From positions 1 to 12,173 of the forward strand of contig JAGAAM010000104.1 of assembly GCA_017615235.1 (NCBI GenBank): a stretch of 12,173 bases of DNA. The letters are read 5' to 3'. Below are positions 7,066-12,173 of the stretch, piece by piece. A model generated the notes under the pieces. The model was not told the origin of the DNA. It saw nothing but the letters and a program-made list of their open reading frames with translations, and did no database searches. How positions within the stretch are numbered: the first letter of the stretch is position 1; every line of letters starts with the position of its first letter. Source of the stretch: Clostridia bacterium (GTDB lineage Bacteria > Bacillota_A > Clostridia > Oscillospirales > CAG-382). The position numbers were made by a program, and so were the translations under genes.

Positions 7066-9162
7066 ATGGCTGACATAAGCGAATATTTCGGCAAACTTGT
7101 TTTTGACGACAGGGTGATGCGCGGCTGTCTTTCGGAGGAGGTCTATTCCTCTTTGAAAAAGACCATCGACGAGGGCGCGCGGCTCGATATAAGCGTGGCG
7201 AACGCCGTCGCCGCCGCGATGCGCGACTGGGCGATCGCCAACGGCGCGACCCATTACACCCACTGGTTCCAGCCGCTCAACGGCATAACCGCCGAAAAGC
7301 ACGACAGTTTCATCTCGCCCTCGCAGGACGGCGGAGTCATCATGGATTTTTCCGGCAAGTCGCTCATAAGGGGCGAACCGGACGCTTCCTCCTTCCCTTC
7401 GGGGGGCTTACGCGCCACCTTCGAAGCGCGCGGATATACCGCGTGGGACCCGACCTCCTACGCTTTCATAAAAGGCAACACCCTTTGCATCCCGACGGCG
7501 TTCTGCTCCTACGGCGGACACGCCCTTGACAAAAAGACCCCGCTCCTCCGCTCGATGGAGGCGCTTAACAAACAGGCTTTGCGCATACTCCGCCTTTTCG
7601 GCAACGACCGGGCGAAATGCGTGCGCGCGCTCGTCGGCGCGGAACAGGAATATTTCCTCATAACCAAGGCGATGTACGACGCGCGACCCGACCTCCGCAC
7701 CACCGGCAGGACGCTTTTCGGCGCGAAACCGGCGAAAGGTCAGGAGATGGACGACCACTATTTCGGCGTCATCAAGCCCCGCGTCGCGGAATATATGAAA
7801 GAGCTCGACGAGGAGCTGTGGAAGCTCGGCATCCCCGCGAAGACCGAGCATAACGAGGCGGCTCCCGGCCAGCACGAGCTCGCGCCCGTCTATACGACGG
7901 TCAACGTCGCCACCGACAACAACCAGCTTACGATGGAGATAATGCAGAAGGTCGCGGCAAAGCACGGGCTGGTCTGCCTCCTTCACGAAAAACCCTTCGC
8001 CGGCGTAAACGGCTCCGGCAAGCACAACAACTGGTCGCTCGCCGACGACGAAGGGCACAACCTGCTCTCGCCGGGCGAGACCCCCTACGAGAACGCGCAG
8101 TTCCTCCTGTTCCTCTGCGCCGTGATAAAGGCGGTCGACGATTATCAGGATCTGCTTCGCATCTCCGCCGCTTCCGCCGGGAACGATCACCGCTTAGGCG
8201 CGAACGAGGCGCCTCCGGCGGTCGTTTCGATGTTCCTCGGCGACGAGCTGAACGCCGTGCTCGAAGCGATCGAGAACGACACGCCCTATACCGGCGCGAA
8301 GCGATCGCAGATGAAGCTCGGGGTCGACGTTCTGCCGCGCTTCAACCGCGATACGACCGACAGGAACCGCACTTCTCCCTTCGCCTTCACCGGCAACAAG
8401 TTCGAATTCCGTATGCTCGGTTCCTCGGCAAGCATCGCCGACGCGAACGTCATGATAAACTCCGCCGTCGCCGAAAGCCTGAAAGTTTACGCCGACGAGC
8501 TCGAAGGCGCGAAGGATTTTGAATACGCTCTGCACGGGCTTATCAAAAAGACGGTAAGGGAGCACAAGCGCATAATATTCAACGGCAACGGCTACGACGA
8601 CGCCTGGATAAAGGAGGCGACCGAAGTACGCGGGCTTTCCAATTACCGCACGACCGCCGATTGCCTGCCGCATCTGCTCGACAAGAAAAACGTCGATATG
8701 CTAACCTCGCACCGCGTCTTTTCGCCGGAGGAGCTTCGCTCCCGCTGCGAGATAATGCTCGACAACTACTGCAAGACCGTCAACATCGAGGCTTTGACGA
8801 TGGTGGATATGGCGAAAAGGCTTATCTCGCCGTCGGTCGCGGCTTTCGTCGCCGAACTTTCGGAATCGGCGGTCAGAAAAGCAAAACTCCCCGGGAATCT
8901 CCCTTCCGGCTACGAGCTTTCGGTGATAAAACGGCTTTCGGAGCTCAACGATTCGATCTACGGCCGCACCGCCGTGCTCGAAGAAGCGCTCGCCGGGCTT
9001 AAAACCGTGGAAGGCACCGTCGCCCAGTCCGCCGCGATCCGCGATAAAGTCCTCCCCGCGATGGCGGCGCTGCGCGCCTCCTGCGACGAGGCGGAATCGC
9101 TCACCGCGAAAAAGCTTTGGGCGCTGCCCTCCTATTCGGATATACTTTTCAGCGTAAGATAA
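7066..9162 (+). CDS. glnN: Glutamine synthetase type III
   Basis: This 698-residue enzyme makes glutamine from glutamate, ammonia and ATP in the cytoplasm. Its length fits type III, well above the roughly 440-470 residues of GS-I. Active-site blocks are GAEQEYF (E193, E195), [12 protein letters not shown] (N263-P274), [11 protein letters not shown] (N315 onward, H320) and the FEFRMLGSS block from F446. The N-terminal [12 protein letters not shown] and [17 protein letters not shown] segments are characteristic of GS-III. The ATG at 7066 is chosen over an in-frame TTG at 7060 because AGGGAG at 7053-7058 sits 7 nt before it. A promoter, an inverted repeat and a structured leader precede it. A DUF362 gene follows after 23 bp, probably in the same transcript. 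All key blocks look intact. Confidence 0.96.
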   Translation: MADISEYFGKLVFDDRVMRGCLSEEVYSSLKKTIDEGARLDISVANAVAAAMRDWAIANGATHYTHWFQPLNGITAEKHDSFISPSQDGGVIMDFSGKSLIRGEPDASSFPSGGLRATFEARGYTAWDPTSYAFIKGNTLCIPTAFCSYGGHALDKKTPLLRSMEALNKQALRILRLFGNDRAKCVRALVGAEQEYFLITKAMYDARPDLRTTGRTLFGAKPAKGQEMDDHYFGVIKPRVAEYMKELDEELWKLGIPAKTEHNEAAPGQHELAPVYTTVNVATDNNQLTMEIMQKVAAKHGLVCLLHEKPFAGVNGSGKHNNWSLADDEGHNLLSPGETPYENAQFLLFLCAVIKAVDDYQDLLRISAASAGNDHRLGANEAPPAVVSMFLGDELNAVLEAIENDTPYTGAKRSQMKLGVDVLPRFNRDTTDRNRTSPFAFTGNKFEFRMLGSSASIADANVMINSAVAESLKVYADELEGAKDFEYALHGLIKKTVREHKRIIFNGNGYDDAWIKEATEVRGLSNYRTTADCLPHLLDKKNVDMLTSHRVFSPEELRSRCEIMLDNYCKTVNIEALTMVDMAKRLISPSVAAFVAELSESAVRKAKLPGNLPSGYELSVIKRLSELNDSIYGRTAVLEEALAGLKTVEGTVAQSAAIRDKVLPAMAALRASCDEAESLTAKKLWALPSYSDILFSVR

Positions 9163-9185
9163 ATCACAAACAAGGAGCAAAAGCG

Positions 9186-10049
9186 ATGAGGCCGAAGGTT
9201 TATTTCACGAAAGAACTCACTTCCGAAGCGGTGTTGAGGCTGCTCGGGAAAATCGAACACAAGCTTTCCGGCAGGGTCGCCGTAAAGCTCCACTCCGGGG
9301 AACCGGGGAACCAGAACTTTATAAAGCCGGAATTCTGGCGGCTCGCTGTCGAGAGAGTCGGCGGCACCGTCGTCGAGTGCAACACCGCCTACGACGGCGG
9401 CCGCAACACCACCGAAAAGCATCTTGAAACGATAAAAGCCCACGGCTGGGACGAATATTTCAAATTCGATCTTATGGACGCCGAAGGACCCGACCTCGTC
9501 CTTCCTTATCCGGGCGGAAAGGTCATAAAAAAGGACTACGTCGGCAAAAACCTTGCGAATTACGATTCGATGCTGGTGCTTTCGCACTTCAAGGGACACC
9601 CGATGGGCGGCTACGGCGGGGCTTTGAAACAGCTTTCGATCGGCGTCGCGTCCTCCTACGGCAAGGCGTATATCCACGGCGCAGGCGACGTCGAGGTGCT
9701 CTGGAACGCCGAGCACGACGCTTTCCTCGAATCGATGGCAGACGCCGCCGGAGCGGTAATAGATTATATGGGCGGAAAGATCGCCTATATCAACGTGATG
9801 AAAAATATGTCGGTCGACTGCGACTGCTGCGCCGTCGCGGAGGATCCCTGCATACCGGATATGGGCGTGCTGGCTTCGACCGATCCCGTAGCGATCGACA
9901 AAGCCTGCCTCGATATCGTCAGTTCCTGCGACGCTCCCGGCAAAGAGCATTTCATGGAGCGCGTCCTCTCCCGCAACGGCTATCACACGATCGATTCCGC
10001 CGAAAAACTCGGTTACGGCACGCAGGATTACGAGCTCGTCCTTGTATAA
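9186..10049 (+). CDS. DUF362 domain-containing protein (no ferredoxin domain)
   Basis: The ATG at 9186 follows AAGGAG (9172-9177) by 8 nt; an in-frame opening further upstream overlaps glnN and is rejected. The 287-residue protein matches DUF362: VAVKLHSGEPGNQNFIKP near the N-terminus, then LVLSHFKGHPMGGYGGALKQLSIG, and DMGVLASTDPVAIDKACLD near the C-terminus. Before that last block lies a cysteine cluster, C212-x-C214-C215 and C222, which could bind a metal or an Fe-S cluster. Many DUF362 proteins carry a 4Fe-4S ferredoxin domain; none is seen here, and there is no signal peptide. Its reaction is unknown. The 23-bp gap after glnN suggests co-transcription and perhaps a link to nitrogen or redox metabolism, which is inference only. 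No terminator follows. Confidence 0.88.
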   Translation: MRPKVYFTKELTSEAVLRLLGKIEHKLSGRVAVKLHSGEPGNQNFIKPEFWRLAVERVGGTVVECNTAYDGGRNTTEKHLETIKAHGWDEYFKFDLMDAEGPDLVLPYPGGKVIKKDYVGKNLANYDSMLVLSHFKGHPMGGYGGALKQLSIGVASSYGKAYIHGAGDVEVLWNAEHDAFLESMADAAGAVIDYMGGKIAYINVMKNMSVDCDCCAVAEDPCIPDMGVLASTDPVAIDKACLDIVSSCDAPGKEHFMERVLSRNGYHTIDSAEKLGYGTQDYELVLV

Positions 10050-10112
10050 AGTGATGTTTGAAAAAACAATGAATCAATAAAGAGAATTTAATAAGAAAAA
10101 GAGGTTTTAAAA

Positions 10113-11231
10113 ATGAAAAGGATCGCATTGATCGCACTGTCGGTTTTGCTCGTCGCGGCTCTCGCGGCGTGCAGCATCAACGTTACGCGCGGCGGAACCG
10201 ACGTATCAAGAGTAACGGCGGTATCCGCTCAGGATAACGGCGGTGATCACGCGGACGACGGGTCGCGCGCTCCGGATCCGGCGGGAACCGTCAACGTCCC
10301 CGAGGTAAAGGAATCGTCTTTGACGCTCGATAACGCAAAGATCGTCGTATTTACCGGCGATACCGGCAGCGGCAACAAAAAACACACCTTCACTTCCGAA
10401 GCCGCCGGGATTTACGGACTGGAATTCACCGGCACCAGCAATGACGCCTCCTACAGTTTCGTAATAAAGGATTCGTCGGGAAAATACGTCGCTTCGAACA
10501 GCCTGCTTTACGACTGGGAAAACTATAAAACGTATTTTGAATGCAAGGAAAACGAGAAATACACCCTCGAGATCGAAAAACTGTCGAATACGTTTTATTA
10601 TACCGCCTCAATCGGTTATCAGAAACCCACCGTCGATATTACCGAAGGTCCCACCAAGATATCCGACAGTTTCGAGTTCCCCGGTCAGACCGAAAATTTC
10701 AGTTTCGTTCCGGCGATCGACGGAAGATATTCCTTCACCTGCACCGAGGTCAGAGCCGGCAACGAGCTCAGCATGACGATTCTTGATCACCTTGGGAAAT
10801 ATGTCGACGGCAGGCAGTATATGTCCAACGGTTATACGTTGTCTGCCGACCTCAAAGCGGGCGAATCCTATCTTTTGACTATCGGAAGCAACGGCAACTT
10901 CACGTATGACCTTATAGTCTGCCGTCCCAAGCCCGTCGTCGATTTTTCCGTCGGGGACGCGGTCAACGACAGCATCCAGTTCCTTGCGCAGAAAAACGAA
11001 TACCGGTTCACCGTTCCGTCCGACGGCAATTACGTAATAAGCTTCAACGCGGCCCGAAGCGGCGACGAACTTACTTTCAGAATCGTGGATCACCTTGACT
11101 ATTACGTATATAACGGATCGAACAAATACGAATCAACGGTCGAGTTTAAAGCCGGAGAGAATTATAAACTTTCCGTTGAACAGAGCAGCGGTCTGTTCGG
11201 CTACTGTTTTTCGATCAAACGCGCAGGCTGA
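10113..11231 (+). CDS. Lipoprotein with three tandem PPC-like beta-sandwich repeats
   Basis: The 372-residue protein has a clear lipoprotein signal (MKR, hydrophobic core, LAAC lipobox, Cys at 20) and a polar linker to about residue 65. It then has three repeats at about 86-174, 182-276 and 284-370. Each shows an F/Y-x-F strand, a DG-x-Y-x-F turn (DGRYSF, DGNYVISF), a hydrophobic strand with a DH-L motif in repeats two and three (ILDHLGKYV, IVDHLDYYV), a K-A-G-E-x-Y-x-L strand and a closing aromatic strand. KPTVD and KPVVD link the repeats. The pattern resembles bacterial pre-peptidase C-terminal (PPC)-type domains, but there is no enzyme domain, so it is probably a surface binding or structural protein. 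The start follows AGAGG by about 8 nt. A terminator lies 31 bp after the stop. No convincing promoter was found in the 63-bp gap, so it may share the glnN transcript. Confidence 0.8.
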   Translation: MKRIALIALSVLLVAALAACSINVTRGGTDVSRVTAVSAQDNGGDHADDGSRAPDPAGTVNVPEVKESSLTLDNAKIVVFTGDTGSGNKKHTFTSEAAGIYGLEFTGTSNDASYSFVIKDSSGKYVASNSLLYDWENYKTYFECKENEKYTLEIEKLSNTFYYTASIGYQKPTVDITEGPTKISDSFEFPGQTENFSFVPAIDGRYSFTCTEVRAGNELSMTILDHLGKYVDGRQYMSNGYTLSADLKAGESYLLTIGSNGNFTYDLIVCRPKPVVDFSVGDAVNDSIQFLAQKNEYRFTVPSDGNYVISFNAARSGDELTFRIVDHLDYYVYNGSNKYESTVEFKAGENYKLSVEQSSGLFGYCFSIKRAG

Positions 11232-11262
11232 CGATATCCGCAAGCAATACGCATAAATAACG

Positions 11263-11288
11263 AAAAAGCCCCGGTCCGGGGCTTTTTT
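11263..11288 (+). terminator. Intrinsic terminator closing the plus-strand block
   Basis: AAAAAGCCCCG and CGGGGCTTTTTT pair around a small GTC loop and end in T6. It lies 31 bp after the stop of the PPC-repeat lipoprotein. The flanking A5 track could make it bidirectional. Confidence 0.92.
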
Positions 11289-11550
11289 GTGTGGGGAAGC
11301 CGTATTAAGAATAACATGGCGACATATCGAATACGTGTTTCAAAAACAAACAACAGAGCAAAGTGCGGATTTGGCGGAACAGGGATCCGCTCTCGCGAGT
11401 TACTTAACGGAACAAAGAACAGATTGAACAAAAAAGCGCAAAATGCAATAACCTTAGGAAAAGTTATTTAAAAAGCAGTTCAATTCCTGCCGGATAACCT
11501 TATCGGACGTCGCTTGTTTGCGTAACAGCGCGGAGAAGATAAGGACGGGG
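11289..11550. other. Gene-poor intergenic region between convergent transcription units
   Basis: No supported gene here. A 60-codon plus-strand opening (11289-11471) and a minus-strand opening (11201-11431) have no ribosome binding site, and the second overlaps the lipoprotein end and its terminator. Small imperfect palindromes occur (CCGGATAA with TTATCGG near 11490-11505; ATAAC with GTTAT at 11450-11469). The segment near 11371-11400 recalls the 3' end of a minus-strand tRNA, but the T-stem does not pair, so no tRNA is called. Confidence 0.5.
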
Positions 11551-11583
11551 TAAAAAGAAAAGCCGGGCTTATAAGAAGCCCGG
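11551..11583 (-). terminator. Intrinsic terminator of the four-helix-bundle gene
   Basis: CCGGGCTT (11563-11570) and AAGCCCGG (11576-11583) form an 8-bp stem with a 5-nt loop. Read on the minus strand it is followed by CTTTTCTTTTTA. It lies 14 bp beyond the stop codon of the four-helix gene. Confidence 0.85.
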
Positions 11584-11597
11584 AAGGTAATGATCAT

Positions 11598-11948
11598 TTA
11601 GGGATTGCTCTTTGCTGTTTTACAGGAGGCGACCAGCATTACCCGAATGGATGTGCATTGATCGTATAATGTTTTGTACGTCAGCTCATCAATATAATTC
11701 GTTTTGTATAGCAATTCGAGCCAGTAACCGGTTTCGTTTGCCTCTTTGAGCGCAATTTCAAGTTTGGAAACAAAATCTTTTTTGCCCTGTGCGTAATTTG
11801 CCTCATAAATATTTGCGCCGATAGATGTACCCGAACGCCCGACCTGGTTAGATATCACCGTTTCGTGCTTTGCTTTGAGGTCTTTGACGAGGTTTATGAT
11901 CTGTACGGAAAAGTTCATAGACAGATCGGCAAGTTTGTTTTCTTTCAT
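11598..11948 (-). CDS. Four-helix-bundle protein, 23S rRNA-intervening-sequence (IVP/S23) family
   Basis: The 116-residue protein has the length and motifs of this family: an amphipathic N-terminal helix (MNFSVQIINLVKDLK), the signature SNQVGRSGTSIGANIYEA near residues 41-58, then DFVSKLEIALKEANETGYWLELL and a final helix ending MLVASCKTAK. The ATG at 11948 is chosen because AAGGTGA lies just before it and family members usually begin at this point; the frame stays open upstream to an ATG at 12092 inside the palindrome array. Relatives form pentameric, basic helical bundles and occur in 23S rRNA insertions, or as the accessory protein of diversity-generating retroelements, or alone. No reverse transcriptase or rRNA is in the window. 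The function of the stand-alone form is unknown. Its base composition is AT-richer than the neighbouring genes, a hint of transfer. Confidence 0.88.
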   Translation of the reverse strand: MKENKLADLSMNFSVQIINLVKDLKAKHETVISNQVGRSGTSIGANIYEANYAQGKKDFVSKLEIALKEANETGYWLELLYKTNYIDELTYKTLYDQCTSIRVMLVASCKTAKSNP

Positions 11949-11952
11949 TTTA

Positions 11953-12129
11953 TCACCTTTTATAATGATGTCGCCGCCGATGTCGGCTAATGATGTATTC
12001 TCGCTTGCGCTCGAAAATGATGCTGCGCCGCATTCGCGACGCAATGATGCGATGTTTGCCCGTTTCCTCAACGTGCCGCAGGCACGCATCATGCGCGTTA
12101 GCGCACATCATTGCCGCAGGCAACATCAT
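11953..12129 (-). other. Array-spanning 58-codon ORF, ATGA-coupled to the mini-ORF
   Basis: The ATG at 12129 overlaps the mini-ORF stop as ATGA. The frame runs through the whole palindrome array (beginning M-M-L-P-A-A-M-M, ending in a His/Arg-rich tail) and stops with TGA at 11955-11953. That TGA is part of the AAGGTGA ribosome binding site, 4 nt before the four-helix ATG. The residues are dictated by palindromes, so a functional protein is doubtful, but ribosome passage could influence translation of the next gene. Confidence 0.3.
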
Positions 12130-12153
12130 TTGCCCGCAAGGGCAAACATCATT
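11964..12153. repeat. Array of small palindromes punctuated by ATGATG/CATCAT, forming a larger inverted repeat
   Basis: Plus-strand ATGATG occurs at 11965, 11990, 12017 and 12044, and CATCAT at 12087, 12106, 12124 and 12147. Nearly all carry an extra A or T (AATGATG, CATCATT). Between them are small hairpins: GCCG-ATGT-CGGC (11976-11987), a mismatched TGCG...CGCA (12024-12043), CGTGCC-GCA-GGCACG (12072-12086), TGCGC-GTTA-GCGCA (12092-12105), TTGCC-GCA-GGCAA (12111-12123) and TTTGCCC-GCAA-GGGCAAA (12129-12146). GATGTTTGCCC at 12051-12061 is an 11-bp inverted copy of 12140-12150. The two halves are mirror images in their spacer words. The array sits directly upstream of the four-helix gene. Confidence 0.85.
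12126..12152 (-). CDS. Possible 8-codon leader ORF at the upstream edge of the array
   Basis: On the minus strand GAGGAG (revcomp of 12160-12165) lies 7 nt before ATG ATG at 12152, an ideal ribosome binding arrangement. The ORF reads MMFALAGK and stops at TGA (12128-12126), its codons spanning the first hairpin of the array. It is in the same frame as the four-helix gene, separated by stop codons at this point and in the next units. It may be a leader peptide, or the original start region of a gene broken by the array. Expression cannot be judged from sequence. Confidence 0.4.
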   Translation of the reverse strand: MMFALAGK

Positions 12154-12173
12154 CAAAAACTCCTCGTTTGTCA

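Noticed and set aside
10050..10112. Promoter for the PPC-repeat lipoprotein (TTGAAA near 10058)
   Set aside because: No -10 box at 16-18 bp; the nearest candidate, TTTAAT, is 23 bp away.
11371..11425. Minus-strand tRNA 3' end or att-like tRNA remnant
   Set aside because: The segment ends like a tRNA acceptor (TTCCGCCA), but the T-stem halves do not pair and no anticodon arm is seen.
11964..12153. CRISPR array
   Set aside because: The repeated word is only 6-7 bp, the intervening sequences are palindromic and the two halves are in opposite orientation; there are no cas genes.
11598..12153. Diversity-generating retroelement with Avd
   Set aside because: The four-helix protein is Avd-like, but no reverse transcriptase, template repeat or variable repeat is in the window.

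Overview
The window looks like a chromosomal segment from an uncultured, gut-type member of the Bacillota, class Clostridia (Oscillospiraceae/Christensenellales-like). The evidence is the IspH-ribosomal protein S1 fusion, the cmk-plsC-ispH-rpsA gene order, a type III glutamine synthetase, consensus sigma-A promoters, AGGAGG-type ribosome binding sites and the GC-rich codon use. The species cannot be fixed from the sequence.

Left block, minus strand (1-3108): a compact operon, cmk -> plsC -> ispH-rpsA. Its promoter is TTGAAA-17-TATAAT at 3142-3170. The genes overlap (ATGA at cmk/plsC, 17 bp at plsC/ispH). The IspH-S1 polypeptide runs off the left edge after 609 codons, and there is a strong ribosome binding site at the internal start of the S1 half.

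Middle block, plus strand (3294-6924): a fully consensus promoter (TTGACA-17-TATAAT) drives a lipoprotein with a 21-bp-repeat acidic stalk and one discoidin-like domain. After a perfect intrinsic terminator and only 32 bp comes an 883-residue lipoprotein with two discoidin-like domains, a DUF4855 domain and a C-terminal cadherin/Ig-like module. Together they look like surface carbohydrate-recognition or processing lipoproteins.

Third block, plus strand (6932-11288): an operator-like inverted repeat, a promoter and a structured leader precede glnN (type III glutamine synthetase). A DUF362 protein follows, then a lipoprotein with three PPC-like beta-sandwich repeats, closed by a terminator.

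Right block, minus strand (11551-12173): an AT-richer four-helix-bundle (23S rRNA-intervening-sequence protein family) gene with its own terminator. It is preceded by a 190-bp array of small palindromes separated by ATGATG in one half and CATCAT in the other, which makes the whole array a large inverted repeat that could fold like a fishbone. A strong ribosome binding site in front of the array opens an 8-codon mini-ORF, a second ORF overlaps its stop by ATGA, and that ORF ends 4 nt before the four-helix gene. This array-plus-gene unit is the most unusual structure in the window.
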